Source: Persicaria tinctoria
Taxonomy: Eukaryota > Streptophyta > Magnoliopsida > Caryophyllales > Polygonaceae
Assembly: GCA_037127255.1 (NCBI GenBank)
Contig: JBANSL010000004.1
Coordinates: 14,081,967 to 14,145,966, forward strand
Direction: 5' to 3'
Length of the DNA: 64,000 nucleotides
Shown here: positions 1 to 9,936 of the stretch, piece after piece
Layout of the letters: the number at the start of each line of letters is the position of its first letter
Numbering within the stretch: position 1 is the stretch's first letter
Position numbers and translations under genes: made by a program
The notes under the pieces: model-generated
Told to the model about the DNA's origin: nothing
Seen by the model: the letters and a program-made list of their open reading frames with translations, nothing else
The model's database searches: none

Positions 1-71
1 GACATGTGATGGAGGTGAGGGGAGTGAGGCAACCGCTAATCCAAACACCCATCCAACAATCTCCTGGTAAG

Positions 72-97
72 TATATATATATATATATATATATATT
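72..97. repeat. (TA)n microsatellite
   Basis: An uninterrupted TA dinucleotide run. A second low-complexity stretch built from TATATC/TCTATA units lies at about 157-195. Both sit in very AT-rich intergenic DNA. Confidence 0.9.
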
Positions 98-285
98 TGG
101 AGCAAATCTCTTCGTAAGTATTGATTGAAAATATAGTCTAAGTAGTATAAATATAAATAAATATATCTATATCTATATATCTATCTATATATAAACCTTA
201 AAAGTTGTATACATGGGCAATTTATTGCTCTTATTAAATCTATGAAAATTTACACTATTTTTTCTTATCTATTCATTTTGTATCA

Positions 286-365
286 ACATGTCATCTTTAG
301 CCTAATGGTTGTAGTTGTTGTTGGCAACCCCATCATCCAAGGTTCAAACCACAACAACTACATCT
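286..365 (+). repeat. tRNA-like/SINE-head candidate with Pol III boxes
   Basis: TAGCCTAATGG at 298-308 resembles an internal A box and GGTTCAAACC at 341-350 is a perfect match to the B-box core. Spacing is 32 bp, as in tRNA genes and tRNA-derived SINEs. The sequence around the B box (CACAACAACTACATC) partly mirrors the upstream GTAGTTGTTG, but I cannot fold a full cloverleaf. A degenerate tRNA or a SINE 5' head are both possible. Confidence 0.35.
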
Positions 366-1207
366 TTTATTTTATTTTTTGGTTCATTTCATAGAGTATA
401 TATAATATATCTATTTATTTATATACTAAGATTGACTTTTTTGTCATTAAATGCTAATTAAAAGTTCATATCTATTTAATTGTTCTACTTCTTTGTCTTT
501 CCAATTTTTATTAAGTTTCCTTTTTATCAACATTTTTATATATTGAGTTTTTACCTAAGCTTTAAAATCATTTTAACATATCTATATCTATAATATCTAT
601 ATCTATAAAATAAGTCGTTTGGACAATTGATTAGCCGTTTAATTTGCTTCCTAAATTAGCCATTAGGCATTTTCATTAATTCTTTGAATTAGGCGTCATC
701 CTTTGAATCGGGCAATTGATTAGCTGTTTAACTTCCTTAAATTGATTAGCTCTCATTCTGTTCTTTCATATCTATATCCTCATGAACCGTTACTGTATAT
801 AATACATCAATATTCAAGGAGTAGTCCGTTAGTGTCACCCTTTAAATTAGGCATTTACATTCAAATTAATTCACAAAATTTATTACAACCATTTCACCTC
901 AATGCACAATGTTGATCCATTTTTGGCCGTTTGTTTCTTCCTCCTTCATATATATAAAGGGGGCTAACCTCTCATTCACAATCACACACGGTTTCAATTT
1001 ATTAGCCAAAAAGAAGAATAAATTATTAGCCATGAAAGAAGATTAGCATTTTCCAATAAACTCGCCAATCAAAACCCAATTCCCTTTTAATACCTACAAA
1101 CAGGAATCACAAGCAAAACAAAGCAAGAGTCGGGCCAAGCTTTGTGAAACAATGACCACCGCCAAAAAGACAAACAAATTTTTTTAGCATAGTAGGCACT
1201 CCAACAC
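366..1207. other. AT-rich intergenic DNA with one isolated TATA-type promoter
   Basis: I see no convincing coding sequence. A TATA-like stretch (CATATATATAAAGG, about 947-960) is followed by CA-rich DNA that looks like a plant transcription start. The first ATG after it (1032) is closed by a stop after three further codons. This may be the promoter of a lost gene or of a mobile element. Confidence 0.4.
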
Positions 1208-3221
1208 GTACAGGTAATATCTACAAAATTTTGATTTAACTTATTTATGCTTACCTCTAAAACTCTAAATGTGTTAATTGCCTTCCAATTAATATACATG
1301 ATTCAGTGAAAGGTTTGGCTGATCGGTTCGGTGGGTCTGACTGGATTTGAGGAAGTTTATTTGGTGTCGCGCTTGACCCCGGCCGGTTCCACAGTAGTTG
1401 CAGGTTGCCATGGCTGGTGCACAGTGCCCTGATGATTTCGGCGGTTCAACAACCTTTGTGTAGACAAGTATGATTTGGGACGTACACTCGACTCCATCTT
1501 GCATTAGGTAGTCACCAAGGGGGAGAACGAGGCCCAACAAACTCCTGGATGGCAATTAACGAGAGAATGAGAGGGGGGAACCTGAACTTGGCTTCAGCGG
1601 AACCTGGTATTGATCTTCATCTTCGCAAGATGGGAAAGCAATGAGGCAAGATCTATCTTCGACAGTGACCTTGAAGATCAAAAAAGTGAAATAGCTCGAG
1701 AACGGAGATGGTCGGTTGAAATTGAGGAGAAAGAGAGGACAACTAGAAGATCGTGAGGGGTGACAACCGTTGAAGGACGCCATGAAATGAGAGAATGAGA
1801 GCTTGAATAGGTGTTGTCGATGGCGGACGAGGGAAGTAGGAAGGAGGAACGAGAGGTCGGCTGCGCTCAGATCAAAATATTTAGCTAGGGTCAAAAATTA
1901 TTTTATTTCAATCCTTCAATATATTAGATCTTCATCAATTTTTTTTTATAAAAAATTAAGAACTAAATAAAAATATTTTTACTTCTAATTTTAAAAATCC
2001 TCTTTAGTCTTTACTTTATTGCCAGTTGAATTATCTATTTAACAAAACTATGAAGTGGAAAATAATTCTCAGTGTTGCAAAACAAATTATTTAAAACAAT
2101 AAGCTATAAATAAATGTATTAGAGGAATTTAGATGTTAGGATGCTGAAATATTTCAAAATAAATTACTATATATAATAAACTGTAACCTATAAAATGGTG
2201 GCAAATAGTACAAATGCGCGCACACACACATATATAAAAGCATTAAAGAGAGTACGTGCCCCTCATAGATATAGTAACCATACATAGGAGCATCAAATTA
2301 AATTGAAAAGAAGAATAAAGAATTTGATTAATTTTAATTTAAATGATTTGGGTATACATAATAACAACACTAAAGTCATTCTAAATTAATCGAGGGTTTA
2401 ACAGATCAATTAACATTCCAGGCTGTCACAAATTAGATATAACCTCACATTTATTTTAAGTATGCACATGAAATTATTATATTTTTATATAATAAAAGTA
2501 TATAGTGTCCCGACCAAAAAAAATACAAGTAGCATATAGTGTAGAATAAGATTGCATGCATGTTTCCTAATTTGGTGTCACATTTCCATTGATTGTATAT
2601 GTTCATTTTTCAAGGGGGATTGAACCAAATAAGGGGAAAGAAGATGGTTTAACGATCCTTAAAACCTCTTGACACATAAAATGGGAGTATGTTTGTGATA
2701 TATCTGATACAAAAAATGTCCCATGCGTACGTAGCACGGGTCTGCCACCCTAGAATATTTATGCAATTTTGTAAACAAGTCGACAGTTTTAACAATTAGG
2801 TTTGGGGAAACTGAAAGATGTATCTGAACATATAACAAAGACAATTTTCTTGACATATGGAAGAAGTTTATTGCATACGCTTTTTTTTACCCTCCATATA
2901 CAAGATTTGAAGGACGTCAAGTGTTTGCTGTTGACACATATTTCATTATGGAAAATCAACATGGAATTGGATGAACTCCAAGCTAAATGAGTTGCTACAA
3001 GGATATCCAATGGATTAAATCATTTGTTCTGTATTGATGGTGATAATATTGTATACTATATATAATATAATATGTTCTTTCATATTTCGTTAGCATGACT
3101 ACTTTATCGTTAGGTGAGTTTTTTCATCATATGTGATTATAAATACTTTAAAACTCATATTTTATTTCGTCACCTATTTATAGACTCAATTCAATCCGAT
3201 TTGATATGAACAATGTCCCGT
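1208..3221. repeat. 2,014 bp direct repeat, copy 1
   Basis: This stretch recurs at 11288-13301 with a constant offset of 10,080, so there are no net indels. I counted nine substitutions by eye, giving about 99.5% identity. It contains no recognisable protein gene. AT-rich parts and a moderately GC-rich block (1300-1870) look like non-coding or captured DNA. Copy 1 continues 25 bp past the shared end into a complete Helitron-like 3' terminus (3217-3246); copy 2 stops inside that hairpin. The left boundary shares only GT(A) with the partner junction. Confidence 0.9.
2720..2753 (+). mobile_element. Degenerate Helitron-like 3' terminus
   Basis: An imperfect hairpin (CCCATGCGTAC / GTAGCACGGG, 2720-2740) is followed by TCTGCCACC and CTAG, the same layout as the better terminus at 3217-3246. 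Helitrons typically end in a short hairpin about 10 bp before CTRR. The stem here has a mismatch and a longer loop, so it may be a decayed end. The same sequence occurs in repeat copy 2 at about 12800-12833. Confidence 0.5.
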
Positions 3222-3246
3222 GCGTAGCACGGGTCTGCCACCCTAG
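3217..3246 (+). mobile_element. Helitron-like 3' terminus
   Basis: A perfect 7 bp stem CCCGTGC-GTA-GCACGGG (3217-3233) is followed 9 nt later by CTAG (3243-3246) and then a host T. This is the classic Helitron 3' end: terminal hairpin, CTRR, insertion before T. I could not find the matching 5' TC end, so the element's length is unknown. No Rep/helicase coding sequence is visible, so it would be non-autonomous. Confidence 0.6.
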
Positions 3247-3572
3247 TATTAAAAAAAATCCTATCCAATTTTTAGGCCCATCCACTTAATGAACCCTCAT
3301 ATAGCCCAGCCCACCAACCGGCTACCCCAATCAAGGAAGCAACCCGAAATAGGATCCAGGCAAGCCTAAAATTAACCATATATTCCCAAAAAAAATTTAG
3401 CAATATATGATGATGAATTAAAGGGGCCCAGATAAATTCAAGAATCACTACTGATTATCAGGGGTAACGTTCAAGCCCAAACCGGTGCAGCCCATTCGTA
3501 GGCCAACTGACGATTTATTGTGCAACTGTCAGCCCAGAAGCTGGAAAGGATGACCGTGCTGCCTTTTCCAAG

Positions 3573-3767
3573 TTGTATGCGGAGAACGCGATACAACGAG
3601 GGTTTCTCATTCGGTTGACCAGTGCATCGCAGGTGGCAAGATACGCAGTGGAAAAAGTTGTGCGGCGTGCAAACACCAAACTTACAAAGTACTCATTCCA
3701 CCGAATAGAGATTCACATGTTGCAGAGCAATGTAGAGGAGTCGGTTGGTAGTTGTTATGTACCATAG
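3573..3767 (+). pseudogene. C-terminal fragment of the Cys-rich/FNR family
   Basis: This short open stretch matches the C-terminus of the minus-strand gene at 3938-4576. Both carry VARYAVE/IARFVVN-like text, then a K..KYSFHRIEIH / KYAFNRLEIH block, then EESVGSC before the stop. It lacks the Cys-rich N-terminal half and lies tail-to-tail with the larger copy, so it is probably a truncated inverted duplicate. Confidence 0.5.
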
Positions 3768-3937
3768 GTACAATGTTGTCGGTTGGTAGTTGTTATGTAT
3801 CATTTATGGTTAATTTATGAGGTGCCGATTTAAACCAACAATCATAATTTTCATGTATATCATTTGTACTACATAATTGATAATATACGCCTATCAATCG
3901 CCTACGGATAATGGGTCATACACCAGAGGTTCCTAAT

Positions 3938-4576
3938 CTACTGACCAAATAATGGGTCATACCTATAAAGTACAGGCTCAGGGTCATACCTATGAAGTAC
4001 AGGCTCTACGGAACAACTACCTACTGACTCCTCGAGAAGACACGGGTTAATGTGGATCTCAAGCCGGTTGAATGCGTACTTCTTCACTTTGTCGTTTGCT
4101 GGACGGACTGCGTTGTTGACAACGAACCTTGCAATTCGAAGTGCGCAGCTTAGCCTAACATCGTTGAATAGGTCGCTGATTGCGCATTTGATTGCCTCAA
4201 CCGCCTCACGGTAGTATGACTCAGGGTCCTCCATGTGTAATTGGTGACCTTCCACACACGCCAATTCAACCGGCTCCGAGAATGCGTAGGTATTGCCTTC
4301 AACGCCTTTATAGCATACAACGTGAAAAAGGCAGCAGGGAAATGATTGACACCACCTCTTGTGCTGGCAATTGCACAAATAATCCTCGTATGGACGCGAA
4401 AACTTTTCAACTATAATTTTGAAGGACACACCCCTATCTGTCTCACCTTCAAACTCCTTTACTCTCACTATTTGCTTCGATTGTTGTGATTCGTAGTCTT
4501 GTAACGCAAGAAACCGTATGAGGTGCTTGTCCCATTTTATAGCCACCAGGTTGGGTATGAAGGACACACACTGCAT
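3938..4576 (-). CDS. Divergent Cys-rich family protein, about 212 aa, probably 5'-truncated
   Basis: I do not recognise this protein from any named family. It shares a spaced pattern with the 147-aa genes at 13623-14066 and 14753-15196: C-x-C, a CC-x2-x-C cluster, a later Cys, an ESYY segment followed by V-E-A, and a C-terminal Y-A-F/Y-N-x-x-x-I block. The last residues contain a short tandem repeat (EPVLHRYDP / EPVLYRYDP). The first ATG lies inside a palindromic promoter element (4569-4588) and no minus-strand TATA box precedes it, so the true start may be lost or upstream. No signal peptide or membrane segment is evident. Function unknown. Confidence 0.5.
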   Translation of the reverse strand: MQCVSFIPNLVAIKWDKHLIRFLALQDYESQQSKQIVRVKEFEGETDRGVSFKIIVEKFSRPYEDYLCNCQHKRWCQSFPCCLFHVVCYKGVEGNTYAFSEPVELACVEGHQLHMEDPESYYREAVEAIKCAISDLFNDVRLSCALRIARFVVNNAVRPANDKVKKYAFNRLEIHINPCLLEESVGSCSVEPVLHRYDPEPVLYRYDPLFGQ

Positions 4577-4790
4577 AGGTATGCGGTGTGTTAATAACTA
4601 ACGGCGTATTCGCGAACCACAGACCGGACCGGACCGATCCGGCCCACCGCATGGGTATGCGGCGTGCATACACCGCATGGGTATGCGGTGTGTGAATAAC
4701 TACCTACGTATTCGCGAACCACTGACCGGACCGGTCCGGTCCACCGCATGCGTATGCGGTGTGCACACACTGCATAGGTATGCGGTATGT
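4569..4790. promoter_or_regulatory. Cluster of five ACCGCAT-N4-ATGCGGT palindromes
   Basis: Copies of the 20 bp inverted repeat lie at 4569-4588, 4645-4664, 4671-4690, 4742-4761 and 4768-4787, with a decayed sixth near 4799-4814. A TATA box (TATAAAT, 4821-4827) follows on the plus strand and precedes the ATG at 4869 by 48 bp. A perfect 18 bp palindrome, GACCGGACCGGTCCGGTC (4724-4741), is embedded. The cluster separates the minus-strand gene at 3938-4576 from the plus-strand pseudogene at 4869. Confidence 0.75.
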
Positions 4791-4868
4791 GCACACTGCT
4801 TACCAATGTGGTGCGTGGCCTATAAATCCTGTCGGCGACACTACTGCGACTGTCCAGGGAACCACAAA

Positions 4869-5319
4869 ATGGTCAACACCTTAGACACATAACGGCGAAC
4901 GGCAGATGATTTGGAGTACAGGGTTACGTTGATTCGATGCACGGAGCCAAGGTGGCCGGAGGAATGCACCTGCAGCCTGCAGGCATCCAGCTTACATTGC
5001 GGGAAATTCGTGCGTTATACTTCAATGTCAATTCGAGACGGACACTGACGTAGCATATCCGATCGAGTTTTCTTGTGCGCATTGTTATGACGACAGAGGG
5101 TTTCCGGAATCGTATTACTTAGATGCGGAGGCGCGGATCGTGAATCATATTAGGAGATATTGTCGTTACGATCTTTACATTGAAGGGGCTGAGGTGCTAT
5201 GTGATCATGTCATCCGAAAGCTGAGAGCATTCAACACAGGCGAAAGATATTATGCGTTCAACCAAATGAATATTGTAATTTCCATTAATGAGAGGTCATC
5301 GGCCGAAGGTAGTGACTAG
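4869..5319 (+). pseudogene. Cys-rich family member, broken copy
   Basis: It starts MVNTLDT like the intact gene at 13623-14066, but codon 8, Tyr in the intact gene, is TAA here. A frameshift follows near the CTGCAGCCTGCAGG duplication (about 4972-4984). Reading across frames, the WPEEC-C core, the RGFPE-YYLD segment, the Y-F-NQMNI block and the final INERSS-EGSD are still recognisable. It retains a TATA box at 4821 and upstream palindromes. It lies tail-to-tail with the zinc-finger relic at 5643-5821. Confidence 0.7.
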
Positions 5320-5642
5320 ACGTGAATTACCAAGTATGTAGTGTGTTGTACAAATGTTGTATTTTCAGTTGTAAGCAATGAAACCTTTTAATCAAAATCT
5401 CCTTCGGATTCAGATCGGTGATTTTCAGGACATATTAGTTAAAATGTTGCAATGGGAATGGTAAATATGTTGCAATGGGAAACACATGAAACAAAGAGGG
5501 TACAAAGTCGACATATTATTACAACAACATTGTTACAACTACACAGACGACAAACAAACAACTACACAGACAACAATAACAACGACTTCATCACACGAGC
5601 ACAAACGAACCTCTTCAACTACGTTCGATAAACGCATAAATC

Positions 5643-5821
5643 CTAGATCTTGTTGGCATGCTTGTTGTTGATGTGCCTCTTCAGATGATCGTGCTGCAGG
5701 TTGTTTGTCACTGTGTAGCGATGGCCGCAGTGACGACACATTGCGGTGAAAGCGATACCTCCTTGTTGTAGTGTCTGGTGAACAGGTCTTCACGTGGAAC
5801 TTGTTTTGGTTGGGAAGACAT
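5643..5821 (-). pseudogene. BED/C2H2-like zinc-finger ORF split by a frameshift
   Basis: Reading leftward, an ATG at 5821 opens a 37-residue frame (MSSQPKQVPRED...) that stops at 5708. A second frame (ATG 5741 to TAG 5643) encodes CRHCGHRY, then HLKRH and NNKH. That is Cys-x2-Cys followed by L-x2-H-x4-H, the spacing of BED or C2H2 fingers. A 1-nt slip near 5765 would join them, so this looks like one small zinc-finger gene with a frameshift. A TATA box (rc of 5865-5871) lies about 45 bp upstream, and the palindrome 5880-5899 adjoins it. The 5' part is repeated at 11178-11287, where direct-repeat copy 2 cuts it off. Confidence 0.5.
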
Positions 5822-5864
5822 TGTCGCCGATGCGGTGTGTTTTCGGAGGCGGTTGGGGTCGTAT

Positions 5865-5921
5865 TTTTATAGACACAACCACCGCATACTTATGCGGTGC
5901 TCTGCCGAAGACCCTATATAT
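5865..5921. promoter_or_regulatory. Bidirectional promoter: two TATA boxes around a palindrome
   Basis: CACCGCATACTTATGCGGTG (5880-5899) lies between a minus-strand TATA box (TATAAAA, rc of 5865-5871) for the zinc-finger ORF and a plus-strand TATA box (TATATAT, 5915-5921) for the coiled-coil ORF. Gaps to the palindrome are 8 and 15 bp. The mirrored copy lies at 11078-11134. Confidence 0.65.
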
Positions 5922-6009
5922 GGCTGCAGTCCCAGGACAAGTTACCACACATCAACATGTCGGACACAGCGGCGATAGCTCAAGCAATGACATAATACGT
6001 CAAGGCACG

Positions 6010-6228
6010 ATGGAAGAGTTTGAGGCGGTTCTGTACACGGAAAGTCCACGCTCACAGACGGTGGAGGCGATAATAAAGAGACTACGGGATGAAAATCGGT
6101 CGTTGCTTGTCGAAAACCAACAAGCCCGTTGGCGGATTAATATGCTGGAGAGTCAAGATGCAGTTCTAGAAGAGGAAAAAAAGGCTATGGCCATGAAGCT
6201 AGATCAGGCTAGTGTACGTAACCCATGA
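6010..6228 (+). CDS. Short coiled-coil ORF (72 aa), unknown function
   Basis: Downstream of the TATA box at 5915-5921 this frame begins MEEFEAV and is rich in Glu, Lys, Arg and Leu with heptad-like spacing over most of its length, suggesting one coiled coil. The first ATG after the expected transcription start (5957, MSDTAA) is in another frame and stops after 12 residues, so either a frameshift has occurred or the real start differs. The mirrored copy (10771-10989, minus) has Glu-to-Ala and Leu-to-Val changes. A possible splice donor near the 3' end leaves open that this is only a first exon. No family recognised. Confidence 0.4.
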   Translation: MEEFEAVLYTESPRSQTVEAIIKRLRDENRSLLVENQQARWRINMLESQDAVLEEEKKAMAMKLDQASVRNP

Positions 6229-6603
6229 CTATATTAGACTTGTATTTGGTCAAATGTAATTTAGAAAGTTCGTTTCGAATCATGATATTGAAGCGCTAAC
6301 TTAAGAGCTCGAAATGGAAGTTGTGTACTGGCATAATATGCAAATTTGAAATCGATCCAAAATGGTAACAAACCAGCAAATCCACACTGAAAACACCAAA
6401 TACATCATCCCAGATCGAACTACCAACTACTACCAAAAATCAATCCAAACTACCAACTACTACCAAAAAAGTCATCTAACCGCTAACAAAACAACCAAAT
6501 ACATCATCCCAGATCGAGCCGTCACGGCGGGGGGAGCCCAAAATTGCTCATAGATGCGCGCCAGATGTGCATCTGTCAATTGAACTCCTAGGGACCTGAG
6601 TCG

Positions 6604-9600
6604 CTAAATCTCCAACCCAGCAGCATGATGTCGCTGCTCGATAATCGTCGGTGGGGGTGGCGGCGGCGGGATGATGGGCTGGTGTCGAGGAGTGTCAGGA
6701 AGTATGTATGGATGACTATAGCGGTGTAACCACTCCACATAGTCATCGGCCATGCCATATGGGTACTCAGCAGAGGTCCGTGGCAACTCCTCCATGGGGA
6801 ACAGATGATCGAACCTATGCGCCCAGTGGTTGTCGCCCGCGTGGAACAACGCCTCCTTCTTTCCCTTGACGGACTTCGGTCTGTGCGCTTTGCTAGGTCT
6901 GATTGGATCAACAGGAATGTGCTGAACCCGACCAAACTGTCGTAGCACACGGTCCGGCATATACGGCTCCTCCTCGAACAACCACCGGATGGTGCCCCTA
7001 TATCGAGACAGACGCAGATGTCCATCAAAATCCAAGTGCCTACCAAAGGGCATGAACTCGATCTGCAATGGACTAGAAATTGTTTAGACGACTCAAATGT
7101 TAAAAATCTAGTTTATTGTCTCACAAATGTAAGTGCGGAAGTAAAATGTGTTCGTACCTCGTCGACAGTCATCTCATCCAGCCTCTGCCGCATAACATCT
7201 AGTCGCTCAATGCGAGGCCTATCATCCCGGGACATCGTAGTGGAAAATGGCGTCGGCCCTAGGACGTACCTCACCTCGTGTCGCGGATCCCGAGCTAGCC
7301 TTCGATCGAGCGTCATGCCAACCTTGAACACCGGAAAATACAGTCATATCCACATCTACAATGGAACAATACTATCAGCAACATAGTCATAGACTTACCT
7401 CCAACAGTTTCGTACAACCGTCCATGTCTTTGGCCAACTCCCTGGTCATCTCGCCCAGTCCTCGGTACAAGCACGCCAAGACCCTTGTCGCTATAGAAAT
7501 ATTCGGAACCTGCGCTGCATCCATAAACTGACGAAGCACCTCCGGACGCAATCTTGCGCCCGACTTTTTGATGAACAGCGTCACAGTCGCAATAATCTCT
7601 GTTGTAACAACCACGATGCACTCCATATCATGCTCAAGTGGGCGCCATCTCGAACCCTTTGTCGCATCGGTGCTATCTTCTGAAGAAGGATCTGAACAGT
7701 AGGGCCTCCATGGCCCTAGGCGCTCTCCCGCTCGTGCTGAGTCAAGCCGTACAAGTCCACAACTGTCTCCCTCCCGGCGGCCACGTCATCCACATGAATA
7801 CACTGCTCTCCGTCCAAACCAAGCCCAAGTATGAAGAACACATCGTGCAGTTTGATAGTGATCTCTCCCTATGCAAAGTGGAAACTGTTCGTCTCGGGGT
7901 GCCAGTGCTCAACAAACACACTGATCAGACTGTGATCCGCATGATCCCACTCAAAATCTCTCAGCTCCCAGAGGCCAGTGTCACGCACTTCGGGAAACTA
8001 GGACTCCCGTCCATCCACCTCCAACAACGCCTCTACCCGGCCCAGCCACTGTCCCCGTCTCTGCACACGCACACCCCTCCGCAAGGCTTCCTCCTCCCGT
8101 CTCCAAACAGCCTATGCAATGTGGGCCTCGTAATCTCTCAGAAGTGAAACGGTATGTGGCCCCCCTGGCCATTCGGGCTGAACTACCCCAGAGCTGCTAG
8201 GCTCGCCATGCTGTCTCCGCCTCCGCTGCACTACACGGACGGGGGCATGTGCCGCCTGATCTCCTCCCCTGTCCTGACCAACATCGTCAGATGTCCCCCA
8301 CATCGGATCATGCGTCGGGTCGAGAGGAATAGTCGACTCATGCATCGGAGGTGCAGCTGGCTCAGTACGTCTGGCCGACTCACTCGTTTGTCCTCGTATA
8401 TCCCTCTCTTGACTCCTAGCAATCGGCTCAGGCTCCGAGTTCCTAGGTGTCGCCGATGGAGCCACATGTTGACTCTCAGTAATCGGCTTAGGCTCCGAGC
8501 TCCTAGGTGTCGACGGTGGCGCCGCATGCTGACTCCCAGGCGTCCTCCCTCCACCCGTAGATACTAACGGTGTGAACGACGCAAAATATATCTGCCCAAC
8601 GACCCATGGCTCCTGGCCGCCCGCTCAAGCATGACTCGTCCCAACACACACATCTCCGAGCAGAGGTGCCGAGTCGTCATACGAGTTCAGTTGGTCGCTC
8701 TCAAACGCCGTCCCAAAGTACGCCTGATAACCGTCTTGCTGAGTCTGCAACTGCTCATCCACTCGCTCAGCTCAAGCCTGTTGTGCTGGGTTCCCCCGTA
8801 GGTACGCCTGCATCATCTCATAACCCTCCCCTAGTCTAGACTCTTCGTCCGACTGCACCACTGGGTCATCCATGTGGTCAGACATCAAATCCAGCTTAAT
8901 CTGCACCAGACTCTGATATGTCTCTATAGATGACTGTGACGTATGCCCCAAACCGTCACTGTGGTCAACACGTGATTGAATCGATGGCTCAACCCTAGTA
9001 TCAGCTCCTACCGCCTCACTATCCCTCTCCGGAGGATCCACTACATCCCCCAACGTCTAGCTCTCCCTGGCGGCAGCCCCAGTATCATCACCTACCGCGT
9101 CACTATCCATCTCCATAGGATCCAGTACATCCTCCAACATATGTCTCTCCCTAGCGGCAACCCTCCTAGCAGATTGCCAAACCACCCTCTCTCCTAACCC
9201 CCTCGATAACGTGGACTGTGTAAAATAAAATATATTTGCCAAAATCCTATCACTCAAATACGATACTATATCGTATGACTTACTAAATGTTGCAAGATTT
9301 CCCTACGGTTTATTAATGATTTCAACTTAATACTATCGTTTCCTAAGAAAACAGAAAAATATTTATTCGATTTCAATTTCCTTACACCTAGTAATGATTT
9401 TAACATACCTTAGGTTGAGGCTCTGGCTGAGGTTGTGGTTGTTGCTCAAGCTGTGGCTCAGGCTGTGGCGGGGCGTCTGTCGTCCTCCTCCTCTGAATAG
9501 TCGGTTTGGGCTACATTATATATCACAATTATACGTTAACACTATCTCATTCCGCTTAAAAAATAATGCAATTCGATTTTTATATAGGTTCAATGTTACC

Positions 9601-9668
9601 TGTAACGGATGTCTCCGAAAAGGACCGACACCATGAGACGCATCTTTTCCACGATTGTCTTTCACCAT
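6604..9668 (-). pseudogene. Plant mobile domain (PMD/MAIN-like) gene, disrupted
   Basis: Exons read leftward: 9668-9600, 9510-9409, 9215-7399, 7322-7158 and 7062-6604. All junctions obey GT/AG and the first three join in phase 0. Exon 2 is Pro/Gln-rich. Exon 3 carries the PMD core, seen as PGGPHTVSLLRDYEAHIA, ISVFVEHWHPETNSFHFA, GEITIKLHDV, and later PEVLRQFMDA and LACLYRGLGEMTR. Exon 5 holds the family signature PDRVLRQFGRVQHIP and ends in a poly-Pro tail. Exon 3 contains in-frame stops at 9057, 8772, 8625 and 8112 and at least three further TAGs within 7700-8010, plus a frame change near 7630. PMD proteins are nuclear factors tied to transposon silencing and also occur as transposon passengers. 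This copy cannot make a full protein unless stops are spliced out. Its promoter region holds two palindromes (9832-9905). Confidence 0.8.
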
Positions 9669-9824
9669 CTCAAGACTCGGGTACAAAGTGGGGGTAGAAA
9701 GGGGGACGAGAGAAACGACGGAACCAAAAATCGGGCTCGGAAAGCAAGGAATCGGAGAAGAGTCGGAAAGTGTGTCGGAGAATGGGGGCCCGCACGCCTA
9801 TTTGTAATGGGCCCCATCCGCGGT

Positions 9825-9905
9825 AACAACCCACCGCATCCCTATGCGGTGGGTTGTTTAACAATCTTTTAAAATTAAAAAAACCCACCGCATCCCTATG
9901 CGGTG
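9825..9905. promoter_or_regulatory. Two palindromic elements upstream of the PMD gene
   Basis: CACCGCATCCCTATGCGGTG occurs at 9832-9851 and again at 9886-9905. The first lies within a perfect 34 bp palindrome (15 bp arms, CCCT loop, 9825-9858). A weak minus-strand TATA-like site (rc of about 9798-9808) lies toward the PMD start at 9668. The right arm of the inverted repeat begins at 9904, inside the edge of the second element. Confidence 0.65.
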
Positions 9906-9936
9906 AGTCGTCTAAACAATTTCTAGTCCATTGCAG

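Larger units (their letters stand above)
5710..7095. repeat. 1,386 bp inverted repeat, left arm
   Basis: The arm pairs base for base with 9904-11289 (coordinates sum to 16,999). I noted four substitutions and no indels, so identity is at least 99.7%. It contains the 5' part of the zinc-finger relic, the divergent palindromic promoter, the coiled-coil ORF and the last exon of the PMD gene plus about 33 bp of the preceding intron. The loop (7096-9903) holds the rest of the PMD gene. Confidence 0.95.

Noticed and set aside
1289..1894. Minus-strand ORFs in the direct repeat (88 and 112 codons) as genes
   Set aside because: Present in both copies only because the repeats are 99.5% identical. No domain, no promoter pattern, and Ser/Phe-rich composition typical of antisense of purine-rich DNA.
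7638..8567. Plus-strand open frames over the PMD gene
   Set aside because: Antisense shadows. The minus strand carries the PMD signatures and splice sites.
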